48,689 nucleotides of DNA from an uncultured Clostridia bacterium. GTDB taxonomy: Bacteria; Bacillota_I; Bacilli_A; RF39; UBA660. The stretch covers positions 1 through 48,689 of the forward strand of contig CAMUZE010000010.1 of assembly GCA_947165135.1 (NCBI GenBank), read 5' to 3'. The notes beneath the pieces are model-generated. The model did not search any database and had not been told where the DNA came from. It saw nothing but the letters and a program-made list of their open reading frames with translations. Position numbers and translations under genes: made by a program. Positions within the stretch are counted from its first letter, which is position 1, and the number at the start of each line of letters is the position of its first letter. Positions 29,678-37,997 of this stretch are shown one piece after another.

Positions 29678-32450
29678 TATTAACAGTAATTGTTTGAGTA
29701 AATGTATGAGTTCTTACTTTATCATTATGAACATATGATACTTCATATTTAGCAGTATATGTTCCAGATGCGTCTGTAACAGATGATGTATCTACTGGAG
29801 TACCTAAACTATTTGTAATACTTAATAATTGTACGTTTAGATTTAGTATTTCTGAAGTAATATCATTATCATTCAATTTTACTGATGTAATATTAGATGT
29901 TATTAATGTTGAATATGTATCTCCCTCAGTGTATGTAACTGACAAAGGAGAAAGACTAGCTGTATAATCTTCTCTTGGTGAGAATAAAACTTTTATACCA
30001 TCTGAGGCATTACTTTTGAATATTGAATAAGCACTCTTAACTATAAATCCATCATATACACCTGACAATGTATTTAAGTTAACTGTATAGCTACTATTTT
30101 CTGTAAATCCTAAATAAGTAGAATTAGTTCCACTAGTAACATATACATCAAAACCAAAATTACCAATTTTATTTGTATTATAAGTTAAACGTTTTTTCAA
30201 ATAATCTTCAGCCCATATTGTATATCCTTCATTAAAATATTCAGTAAGATAATCAATATCAATTGCTTGAGGAGTACCTGGGGAAGTCCAAGTTAATGTT
30301 AAATTATTTGCATTTTGTGTATATGATATATTTGATGGATTTGTTAGTTTTGCATATCTAACTGATGTTTCACTAGGTTCAGTTCCTGAAATAAATAGGA
30401 AAGTACCTCTCATATCTTTTGGAGTATACTCAGTAGGCTTTGCTGGTGGTATTGTTTCTAGTTCAACTTCAACTGATGAGAATCCACCTGGATTTTTAAA
30501 TTTAGAATTTTTCTTATAGATTTTATTTGCAAGTTCTCCAAGAATTTTACGTCTTTCTGTTTGTGCATGACTATTAGGTAAATACCATTTATTTTTGACT
30601 GTTTCTTTATTTAAACTATCAGTATATCCAATCCAAATAGATATTGCATAATCAGGTGAAAAACTTGATATCCATGAATCCGGTACAATTGAACTTCCTA
30701 AACCATATTTTTTAAGAGTAGATGTATCATATGATGTTGTTCCAGTTTTAGTAGCAACTTGAGTTCCAGATACACTTACTGTTCCAGGTGTTGCGGCTTG
30801 TAAAATATTTGCAATCATATAAGCTGTTTGTGGTTTCATGACTCTTTCTCTAGTTATATTTGGTTCATATACTTCATCACTTTCAGTATAAACTATTTTA
30901 GTAACTGTATATGGCTTAGTATAATAGCCACCACTTGCGAACGCTGCATAAGCTCCAGCTATTTCTACAGGTGTTGTTCCATTAAATGCACCGATTGAAT
31001 AAGATGGAGGTAACACTTCAACATTTTTACCTGGATCTATTCCTAATTTTGTAATAAATTCTATCTTTTGTTCATTTGTTGTTAGATTAAATGCTTGAAG
31101 AGCACATGTATTAACCGAATGACTTAAGCAATCTTTAGTATTTCTTACTGTTTGAGTAATCTTACCAAAGTTTTTCATATATCCACCACCATATGGTGTT
31201 TTATCATCTACAAATGGTCCATATGAACTAAGATTAACGTATTCAATTGCAGGTGCATAATCCATAATTGGTTTTATTGTTGAACCTGGTTGTCTTTTAA
31301 TTTGATTTGCAAATGTTGCTACATTAAGTGTCATAGCACCTGTTTTATTACGTCCAGCTCCTACTGCTACTAAAGCACCAGTTTTAACATCAACAACTCC
31401 AACTCCAACTTGAATTTTATTGTCTCTAAATTTATGATTCTTATAAAAGTTATTTATAACATTTTGTCTATCCATATCCATTGTTGTATATATCAACATT
31501 GGAACATTATATGGGTTATTTCCTGTAGCTTTTTCAACTTCATCTACAACTGTATCAATATATCCTTGATATTCATTAGTAGATGTTGTTCCACCTTTAA
31601 GTAATGTCTTAATTTCTACTGCAACACCAGCTTTATATTCTTCTTCTGTAATATATCCGTGTCTTTTCATTAAATATAAAACTGTATTCTTACGAGCATT
31701 TCCATCAATTGGATTATTGTAAGGATTATATCCATTAGGTGATTGGAAAAGTCCTGCTATCATAGCAGCTTCAACTAAATTTAAATCTTTAGCATCTTTA
31801 TTAAAATAATATTTACTTGCTTGTTGAACTCCATAAATATTACCACCCATACATGGAGTGTTTACGTAATATTCTAATATTTCATATTTAGTAAAATATT
31901 TTTCCATTTTGAATACTGACATATATATATCAGTAAATTTACGAATAATACCTTCAATACCACTTGCTTCAGTAGATGTGAATGCTAACTTTGAAAGTTG
32001 CATTGTTAGAGTAGAGGCACCACCACCACCACGACCAAGTACTTGTGAAACTGATGCTTTTAAGAACCTTGGAGCGTCAAACCCATTATGTTGAAAGAAT
32101 CTTGAATCTTCAGTTGCAATTATTGCATCCACCAGTACTTCTGGTATTTCATCATAACTAATTTTTTCACGCACTTCACTACCTAGTGTTGCAATTAAAG
32201 TACCTTTTGAATCAAAAACTCTTGTGGCTTCTTTTTCAAACATCTTTTCAGCAGTGAATTCAGGAGCGCTATTTACAATATAATAGCAAAAACCTATACC
32301 ACCAATAAAAACACATATTGCAAAAAAAACGATTAATACTAGTAACCAATACCAAAATCTAAATTTACATTTTTTTCTTATCCTAGTCTTTTTTTCTTTC
32401 TTTTTCATATCACTAACTTCCTTTTTTTCCTTTTTATTATATTTTTTCAT
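29661..32450 (-). CDS. Class A penicillin-binding protein (PBP1A type)
   Basis: A 929-residue bifunctional cell-wall synthase. A very basic cytoplasmic tail (1-33) leads to one membrane helix (about 34-57). The GT51 glycosyltransferase domain has ATEDSRFFQHNGFD and GGASTLTMQLSKLAF. The transpeptidase domain has STIK (in QPGSTIKPIMDY), SVN (in LSHSVNTCA) and KTGT. After about residue 690 an extension with a fibronectin-like module and a second Ig-like beta module replaces the shorter tail of most PBP1s. AAGGAG lies before the ATG at 32450. It follows recU by 8 nt, the conserved recU-ponA arrangement of Firmicutes. Confidence 0.94.
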   Translation of the reverse strand: MKKYNKKEKKEVSDMKKKEKKTRIRKKCKFRFWYWLLVLIVFFAICVFIGGIGFCYYIVNSAPEFTAEKMFEKEATRVFDSKGTLIATLGSEVREKISYDEIPEVLVDAIIATEDSRFFQHNGFDAPRFLKASVSQVLGRGGGGASTLTMQLSKLAFTSTEASGIEGIIRKFTDIYMSVFKMEKYFTKYEILEYYVNTPCMGGNIYGVQQASKYYFNKDAKDLNLVEAAMIAGLFQSPNGYNPYNNPIDGNARKNTVLYLMKRHGYITEEEYKAGVAVEIKTLLKGGTTSTNEYQGYIDTVVDEVEKATGNNPYNVPMLIYTTMDMDRQNVINNFYKNHKFRDNKIQVGVGVVDVKTGALVAVGAGRNKTGAMTLNVATFANQIKRQPGSTIKPIMDYAPAIEYVNLSSYGPFVDDKTPYGGGYMKNFGKITQTVRNTKDCLSHSVNTCALQAFNLTTNEQKIEFITKLGIDPGKNVEVLPPSYSIGAFNGTTPVEIAGAYAAFASGGYYTKPYTVTKIVYTESDEVYEPNITRERVMKPQTAYMIANILQAATPGTVSVSGTQVATKTGTTSYDTSTLKKYGLGSSIVPDSWISSFSPDYAISIWIGYTDSLNKETVKNKWYLPNSHAQTERRKILGELANKIYKKNSKFKNPGGFSSVEVELETIPPAKPTEYTPKDMRGTFLFISGTEPSETSVRYAKLTNPSNISYTQNANNLTLTWTSPGTPQAIDIDYLTEYFNEGYTIWAEDYLKKRLTYNTNKIGNFGFDVYVTSGTNSTYLGFTENSSYTVNLNTLSGVYDGFIVKSAYSIFKSNASDGIKVLFSPREDYTASLSPLSVTYTEGDTYSTLITSNITSVKLNDNDITSEILNLNVQLLSITNSLGTPVDTSSVTDASGTYTAKYEVSYVHNDKVRTHTFTQTITVNKKASD

Positions 32451-32458
32451 AATTCTCC

Positions 32459-32980
32459 TTAAAAATATACACTATCAACTATATCTAAATATTTTAATCT
32501 TGGCGTATAACTCTCACTAATTTTATATGCGTGTGTTTTTAAATACTCAAAATCGATTGATTTTCTATCAGTTGTATTTTTAAACTCAATAATATCTTCA
32601 CCTTTTAGTAAAAAGAACTCATTATTCATAAATATTATTAGAAATGCAATACCACCTTGTTTAATTACTTTTTTAATATGTTCAAACTGATGTTCTTTTA
32701 GATTAGATAAAGGAAATGCTGTTTTACTATGACATTCTTTAGCATCGAATTCAATATATTTTCCTCTATATATTCCATTATAATCGAGAGTTGATATACT
32801 AGAATATACTGCTTTATCTATTAAGTGAGATCTATCACTTGGGTAACTTACATTTAATACTTTAATTGGAGTTGGTTTTTTATATATTAATGATCTTTCA
32901 ATACTATTATAATATGTATTAGAATCATTAATTATATTTTCTAAAAACATACCTCTGTTTCCGAATGATTTATTCTTCAT
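32459..32980 (-). CDS. recU: Holliday junction resolvase RecU
   Basis: A 173-residue resolvase. The start at 32980 follows AAGGTGAT. Family motifs: GNRGMFLENIIND at the N-terminus, YKKPTPIKVLNVSYPS, TLDYNGIYRGKYIEFDAKE with the metal-binding Asp, Glu and Lys of the nuclease fold, TAFPLSNLKEHQFEHI and GGIAFLIIF. It cuts Holliday junctions during recombination and chromosome segregation. Co-transcribed with the PBP gene, as in B. subtilis. A TATAAT box lies about 20 nt upstream of the start, but its -35 region is weak. Confidence 0.95.
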   Translation of the reverse strand: MKNKSFGNRGMFLENIINDSNTYYNSIERSLIYKKPTPIKVLNVSYPSDRSHLIDKAVYSSISTLDYNGIYRGKYIEFDAKECHSKTAFPLSNLKEHQFEHIKKVIKQGGIAFLIIFMNNEFFLLKGEDIIEFKNTTDRKSIDFEYLKTHAYKISESYTPRLKYLDIVDSVYF

Positions 32981-33120
32981 GCAAATCACCTTATTTAATT
33001 ATACTATAAATATTGTATTATTTCTATAATTTATTAAAAAAGAAAATAATGTTGAAAAATGCTTTTATTTTAAAAAGATATATATTATAATAGTTATTGT
33101 ATACGAGAATAGGTGATATT

Positions 33121-34971
33121 ATGAAAAAATATTTTAAAATGTTAATTATCTTGTTGTCATTCATTGTAATAATTACAAAGACATATGCAGAGGATAAACC
33201 AGAAAAAATATCTGAATTGGGTGAACAACAAGTGGTGAATTGCACTGATAAAACAGTAACATTAACAGGTTGTTTCTACAACAATGATACTGCATCGCAA
33301 TATGAAAATATAGATACAAGAAAAACTCCTGCGGTTTATGATATATTTGAAAATCCTGGATTCCTTGATGAAGAAAGAGGCTATGTTATTGTACCTAATG
33401 AAGATATTAAAATTAATAGTATGAAATTTGATAGAGCATACTCATCTATTAATAAAAATGGAGATACCGTAGTTGGTGTTTGCTATAAAGGCTATATTAA
33501 ACATACAGAGGAAGAAGCAGGTGGGTATTATCTTTATTATGAAGATGAGATAAATGCTACTAAGCAAAGCAACGATGATTTAGCTATCATATACTTAAGA
33601 ATTTTTAATGGAAATTGTAAATCATATTATAGAGATCAAATAGTTTTTCAAGATCCTAAACGTGCACATAAAATATATATGGGATGGGATACAAGCAATA
33701 ATTATCCACAAGTTGCTACTGTAAAAATTAATACTGAAGGTTATGAAGCGTACAAAGATTTACAATGTCCAAAATATATGAGTTTCACTGAAAATTTAGC
33801 GGGATTGCCAAAGTATTTTAATTTAGATTTAGAATATGTTTTTTCTGATGATGATCAACTTAAGCATAAAAATAATTGGTTTGATAATCTTATAGGATTA
33901 GATGCTCAAGGTAGAATAACAGGATGTATTGAAGAATCAGTTGAATATCATGAAGATTTAACAAAATGTTTTGATGAAAAAGTAAAACTTGTAAATGATT
34001 ATGTTTGTCCTGAAAAATTAACTGATATTAAAGTAGATACTAAAACATATATTGATAATTGTACAGAAGAGTACGCTAAAAAGCATAATGTGGATATAGA
34101 ATCTGCAAGATTTTTAGCAAATCAAACGGCAGAATATGCCCCAAGATTAAAAGAAGCTGGAAATAAAAAAATAGATGAATGTTATCAAAAAGCTTTAGGT
34201 GATAGATGTAAATTAACTGCTTCTGAGATTACATCAGTAAGAAATAAAATGAAAGGAACTATTTGTGAATCTGGATGTAAAATTTTAGTGCGTGAAGAAG
34301 GAAGCGAAGTTAAAGAAGGAAAATGTATTGCTTGTGGAGCAAGTCAGGGAGTAACTTATAAGTGGGCAAGTAAAGATACAACTCCAAGCGGAAATTGTGC
34401 AGAAGTTGATTTAAGTTATGATAAGTGTTTAGGTGATTCTAAAACACAAGAATGTAGAAATTGCTATGAAAAAGCATGTTCTGATTTAACTGATGAAAAA
34501 AAAGCATGTTTATTGAATTTAACTAGTGAATCACAACAAGCTACTGATAATAACGAAGATGATGTTGATGATGCATTTCAAGATCATGAAGATGAAACGA
34601 ATGAAGAAAATGCGGATAAGATAAGAGAAATGTATTGGGCTAGTATGCGTCTATTTTACATTCCAGGACTTGATGGTGGAGAATTTGGACCAAAAGGACA
34701 AAATTGTGAGGAAGTTCTCCTTAAAAATATCGGAGTTAAGATAATTAAAGGTATTGTAAATGTACTAAGAATAGCAGCTGCTATTGTTGCAATAGCAAAT
34801 GCAATGATAACTTTAATACCAGCCATAATTTCAAAAGATGGAGATGGACTTAAAAAAGCAGGAAGAAAATTAGTTATAATGGCTGTTGTACTAGCAATAA
34901 TAGGAATACTTCCATCAATAGTATACTTAATCGGTCAAATATTTGGATATGATTTAACATGTATATTCTAA
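33121..34971 (+). CDS. Secreted cysteine-rich protein with C-terminal VirB2/TrbC-like membrane hairpin
   Basis: A 616-residue protein; the start at 33121 follows AGGTGAT. Residues 1-27 form a signal peptide ending near TYA. A large extracytoplasmic region (about 28-540) has roughly two dozen Cys, including paired motifs such as CIACG and CRNCYEKAC, suggesting many disulfides. An acidic stretch (DNNEDDVDDAFQDHEDE) follows. The last 80 residues hold two hydrophobic helices around a basic loop, SKDGDGLKKAGRKLV, the two-helix layout of VirB2/TrbC pilin-like proteins. No secretion-system genes are nearby. I do not know its function; a surface role is inferred. Monocistronic with a terminator. Confidence 0.7.
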   Translation: MKKYFKMLIILLSFIVIITKTYAEDKPEKISELGEQQVVNCTDKTVTLTGCFYNNDTASQYENIDTRKTPAVYDIFENPGFLDEERGYVIVPNEDIKINSMKFDRAYSSINKNGDTVVGVCYKGYIKHTEEEAGGYYLYYEDEINATKQSNDDLAIIYLRIFNGNCKSYYRDQIVFQDPKRAHKIYMGWDTSNNYPQVATVKINTEGYEAYKDLQCPKYMSFTENLAGLPKYFNLDLEYVFSDDDQLKHKNNWFDNLIGLDAQGRITGCIEESVEYHEDLTKCFDEKVKLVNDYVCPEKLTDIKVDTKTYIDNCTEEYAKKHNVDIESARFLANQTAEYAPRLKEAGNKKIDECYQKALGDRCKLTASEITSVRNKMKGTICESGCKILVREEGSEVKEGKCIACGASQGVTYKWASKDTTPSGNCAEVDLSYDKCLGDSKTQECRNCYEKACSDLTDEKKACLLNLTSESQQATDNNEDDVDDAFQDHEDETNEENADKIREMYWASMRLFYIPGLDGGEFGPKGQNCEEVLLKNIGVKIIKGIVNVLRIAAAIVAIANAMITLIPAIISKDGDGLKKAGRKLVIMAVVLAIIGILPSIVYLIGQIFGYDLTCIF

Positions 34972-34997
34972 AAAGAGTGATAAAACTCTTTTTTTTT
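34970..34997 (+). terminator. Intrinsic terminator after the cysteine-rich protein gene
   Basis: AAAAAGAGT (34970-34978) pairs with ACTCTTTTT (34985-34993), then more T. It overlaps the stop codon. Confidence 0.88.
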
Positions 34998-35052
34998 ATT
35001 TAAAATTGTGTTAAAATAAATTGGCTTTAAGAAAAAAGACATGTTTATTGAT

Positions 35053-35093
35053 TTAATATTCTAGTGCTTAAATGTGATTTAAGTGAATATTAA
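35053..35093 (+). promoter_or_regulatory. Structured leader of the rpsB-tsf mRNA
   Basis: A stem TTAATATTC / GAATATTAA (35053-35061 / 35085-35093) encloses an inner stem CTTAAAT / ATTTAAG (35067-35073 / 35077-35083). It lies 45 nt before rpsB. S2 genes are often autoregulated through such leaders; assignment to a known leader class is not possible by eye. An extended -10 (TGTTAAAAT) near 35009-35017 is the probable promoter. Confidence 0.45.
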
Positions 35094-35137
35094 TTTAAAA
35101 GATAGGCAGAAGAATTTAACGAAAGGAGAGAATTATT

Positions 35138-36109
35138 ATGGCAGTTGTTGCAAAAAGTTATTTATTAGAAGCAGGTGTACATTTTGGACACCAAGCTAAA
35201 AGATGGAATCCTAAAATGAAGGAATACATTTTCACTACTAGAGATGATATTCATATTATTGATTTACAAAAAACTGTTGAAAAAATTGAAGAAGCTTACG
35301 CTGAACTTCTTAAAGCATGTGAAAATGGTGGTAAGGTTCTATTTGTTGGTACTAAGAAACAAGCTAAAGAAGCTAGTATCGAAGAAGCAACAAGATGTAA
35401 TAGTTTTTATGTAACAGAAAGATGGTTAGGAGGTATTTTAACAAACTTCAGAACTATCAGAGAAAGAATCAGAAGATTAGTTGAAATCGAAAATATGGAA
35501 AAAGATGGTAAGTTCGAATTATTACCAAAGAAGGAAGTAGCTAAGATTCAAAAAGAATATGATAAACTTAATAAGCTTCTTGGTGGTATTAGAGAAATGG
35601 AAAAATTACCAAAAGCCATTATAGTAGTAGATCCAAGAGTAGAAATCAATGCTATTCGTGAAGCACGTAAATTACATATTCCAGTATTTGGAATCGTAGA
35701 TACTAACTGTGATCCAGATGATGTTGACTTTGTAATTCCAGCAAATGATGATGCTGTTAGAAGCGTTAAAGTTGTTTTAGGTGTTTTAGCTAATGCTGTT
35801 TGCGAAGCTAATGGACTTCCTACAGTTGATTATGTAACTGAAGAAGAAACTCCAAAAGCAGAAGCAAAAGAAATAAAAATTGAAACTAAAGTAGTTGAAT
35901 TTGATGATTTTACTGAAAATAATGAAGAAGTAAAAGAAGAAAAACCAAAGAAAGCTACTAAGAAAGCAACTAAAAAAGAAGAAAAAGTTGAAGAAAAAGT
36001 TGATTATTCAAGTATGACAGTTGCAGAACTTAAAAATCTTGCAAAAGAAAAAGGTGTAACTGGATATTCAAAAATGAAAAAAGATGAATTAATTTCATCA
36101 TTGAATTAG
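35138..36109 (+). CDS. rpsB: 30S ribosomal protein S2 with C-terminal Rho_N/SAP-like extension
   Basis: A 323-residue protein, about 70 residues longer than typical S2. Residues 1-230 are a normal S2: [70 protein letters not shown] Lys/Glu/Ala-rich linker (about 240-285, with [13 protein letters not shown]) leads to a final module, [20 protein letters not shown] then [11 protein letters not shown], with the Rho N-terminal/SAP-type helix pattern seen in nucleic-acid-binding domains. It is not a frameshift: the frame is continuous. GAAAGGAGAG precedes the ATG. tsf follows by 9 nt. Confidence 0.95.
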   Translation: MAVVAKSYLLEAGVHFGHQAKRWNPKMKEYIFTTRDDIHIIDLQKTVEKIEEAYAELLKACENGGKVLFVGTKKQAKEASIEEATRCNSFYVTERWLGGILTNFRTIRERIRRLVEIENMEKDGKFELLPKKEVAKIQKEYDKLNKLLGGIREMEKLPKAIIVVDPRVEINAIREARKLHIPVFGIVDTNCDPDDVDFVIPANDDAVRSVKVVLGVLANAVCEANGLPTVDYVTEEETPKAEAKEIKIETKVVEFDDFTENNEEVKEEKPKKATKKATKKEEKVEEKVDYSSMTVAELKNLAKEKGVTGYSKMKKDELISSLN

Positions 36110-36118
36110 GAGGGACAT

Positions 36119-36991
36119 ATGGAAATTAGTGCTAGTATGGTTAAAGACCTAAGAGAAAAAACTGGAGCTGGAATGATGGATTGTAAGAAAGCTTTAGTTG
36201 AAAGCAATGGTGATATGGATGCAGCTATTGATTATCTAAGAGAAAGAGGTATAGCTAAGGCTGCTAAAAAGACTGAAAGAATTGCTGCTGAAGGACTATC
36301 TAATATTTATGTTAATGGAAATGATGCAGTAGTTGTAGAAATTAATTCAGAAACTGATTTTGTTGCTAAAAATGCTGAATTTAAAGAATTACTAGATAAA
36401 ATAGGAAATGCTATTTTAAATAGTGATGCTAAAAATATGGAAGAAGCATTAAATATTAAAGTTGGTAGTGATACTATTAATGATTTAATTGTTAATGCTA
36501 CAGCTAAGATTGGTGAAAAAATTAGTTTAAGAAGATTCGAAAAAGTTACTAAGAAAGATTCAGAAGTATTTGGTACATATTTACATATGGGTGGAAAGAT
36601 TTCTTCATTAACAGTTGTTTCTGGTAACAGTGAAGAAGTTGCTCGTGATGTTGCTATGCAAGCAGCAGCTATGAGACCACTTTATGTTAATGTTGAAAGT
36701 GTTCCAGAAGAGGATTTAGAACATGAAAAATCTGTAATTCGTGAACAAGTTATCAATGAAGGAAAGAAACCTGAATTTGCTGATAAAATTGTTGAAGGAA
36801 GATTAAGAAAGTTCTATGAAGAAACAGTTTTAGAAGAACAAGCATTTATTAAAGATGGCGAATTAACTGTTAAAGCATATTTAGAAAAAAATGATTCTAA
36901 ATTAGTAAGACTAGTAAAGTACGAAGTTGGTGAAGGCATGGAAAAAAGAAATGATGACTTTGCTGCTGAAGTAATGAATCAAATTAAGTAA
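36119..36991 (+). CDS. tsf: Elongation factor Ts
   Basis: A 290-residue nucleotide-exchange factor for EF-Tu. The UBA-like N-terminus reads VKDLREKTGAGMMDCKKAL; TDFVAKN, the core motif that contacts EF-Tu, is near residue 80. VAMQAAAMRPLYV and the coiled-coil FADKIVEGRLRKFYEETVLEEQ region follow. AGGAGG lies just before the ATG. Operon with rpsB, as in nearly all bacteria, ending in a strong hairpin terminator. Confidence 0.97.
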   Translation: MEISASMVKDLREKTGAGMMDCKKALVESNGDMDAAIDYLRERGIAKAAKKTERIAAEGLSNIYVNGNDAVVVEINSETDFVAKNAEFKELLDKIGNAILNSDAKNMEEALNIKVGSDTINDLIVNATAKIGEKISLRRFEKVTKKDSEVFGTYLHMGGKISSLTVVSGNSEEVARDVAMQAAAMRPLYVNVESVPEEDLEHEKSVIREQVINEGKKPEFADKIVEGRLRKFYEETVLEEQAFIKDGELTVKAYLEKNDSKLVRLVKYEVGEGMEKRNDDFAAEVMNQIK

Positions 36992-37000
36992 TTAGTTAAT

Positions 37001-37034
37001 AAAATCACAAATGTTAAATTTGTGATTTTTTTTG
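37001..37034 (+). terminator. Intrinsic terminator of rpsB-tsf
   Basis: AAAATCACAAAT (37001-37012) pairs with ATTTGTGATTTT (37018-37029) around a 5-nt loop, followed by T run. Confidence 0.93.
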
Positions 37035-37081
37035 TAGTGTTTTAGTATTAAAACTTCTAATTATATTATTAGGAGGTATAT

Positions 37082-37969
37082 ATGAATTATTATGAAGAAA
37101 TAAAACAGTCTCTAGTAAATAATGAAATAACAAAAAGAGTAAAAGATTATTCAAAAAATAAAAGTGATTTAGAAACATATTATAAAGTAGGTAAACTTTT
37201 AAGTGAAGCAGGTAAACATTATGGTGAAGGAATAATTAATAAGTATTCTATTAAACTCATCTCAGAATTAGATAAGAAGTATAATACAACTTTATTAAAA
37301 AGGATTAGACAATTTTATTATATGATTGAAAATGGTGCCCTTTTGGGGCACCAATTAAGTTGGAGTCATTATAGAGAACTAATTCCATTAAAAGATATTA
37401 ACATAATTAATTACTATATTGATATATGTATTAAATTAAAACTTAGTAGAAATGATTTAAGGAAAAGAATAAAATCAAAAGAATATGAAAGATTACCAGA
37501 AGAAACCAAAAACAAATTAATAAATAAAGAGAGAACAGATATAAAAGAATTAATAAAAGAACCAATAATAATAAAAAGTAATTTAATAGATAAAGAACAA
37601 ATAAGTGAAAAAATGTTACAAAAGATAATAGTAGAAAATATAAGTGAATTTATGGAAGAGTTAGGTAGTGGATATAGTTTTATAAAAAATGAATATAAGA
37701 TAAAAATAGGAGAAACTTATAATTACATAGATTTATTACTATATAACATTCAATTTAATTGTTATGTAATAATAGATCTAAAAATAACAGAATTAAAGAA
37801 AGAACATATAGGACAAATAGAGGTATATATGAATTATATAGATGAAAACATAAAAACAATATATCAAAACAATACTATTGGTTTAATACTTGTTAAAGAA
37901 AATAATCAATTTATAATTAAATATTCTAGTGATGAAAGAATTATTTCTAGAGAATATAATTTGTTATAA
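37082..37969 (+). CDS. YhcG/DUF1016-family PDDEXK nuclease
   Basis: A 295-residue protein of the DUF1016 family. The N-terminal helical domain has YYKVGKLLSEAGKHYGEGII, LKRIRQFYYMIENG and QLSWSHYRELIPL. The C-terminal nuclease fold has LQKIIVENISEFMEELGSGY, YIDLLLYNIQFNCYVIIDLK with the Asp and Asp-x-Lys of a PDDEXK site, and HIGQIEVYMNYID. Family members are often carried near restriction systems or mobile elements and as solo genes; their biological role is not settled. It lies alone between tsf and the serpin gene behind AGGAGG. A GC-rich palindrome interrupts residues about 85-91. It is likely an accessory gene acquired into a core region. Confidence 0.85.
   Translation: MNYYEEIKQSLVNNEITKRVKDYSKNKSDLETYYKVGKLLSEAGKHYGEGIINKYSIKLISELDKKYNTTLLKRIRQFYYMIENGALLGHQLSWSHYRELIPLKDINIINYYIDICIKLKLSRNDLRKRIKSKEYERLPEETKNKLINKERTDIKELIKEPIIIKSNLIDKEQISEKMLQKIIVENISEFMEELGSGYSFIKNEYKIKIGETYNYIDLLLYNIQFNCYVIIDLKITELKKEHIGQIEVYMNYIDENIKTIYQNNTIGLILVKENNQFIIKYSSDERIISREYNLL
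37333..37353. repeat. GC-rich inverted repeat inside the YhcG-family gene
   Basis: TGGTGCCC and GGGCACCA arms (8 bp, perfect) with a TTTTG loop encode NGALLGHQ. This is one of the most GC-rich spots in a very AT-rich region and could form a stable hairpin in the mRNA. Confidence 0.65.
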
Positions 37970-37971
37970 AT

Positions 37972-37997
37972 AAAAAAAGTTGATTTCTCAACTTTTA
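37972..37997. terminator. Terminator between YhcG and serpin genes
   Basis: AAAAGTTGA (37975-37983) pairs with TCAACTTTT (37988-37996). On the minus strand the loop is GAAA and seven T follow, a strong terminator for the serpin gene. On the plus strand the T tail is only four bases. Confidence 0.82.

Noticed and set aside
31410-32094. Plus-strand ORFs opposite the PBP gene
   Set aside because: They lie wholly inside the well-supported minus-strand PBP1 gene, have odd composition and no ribosome sites.
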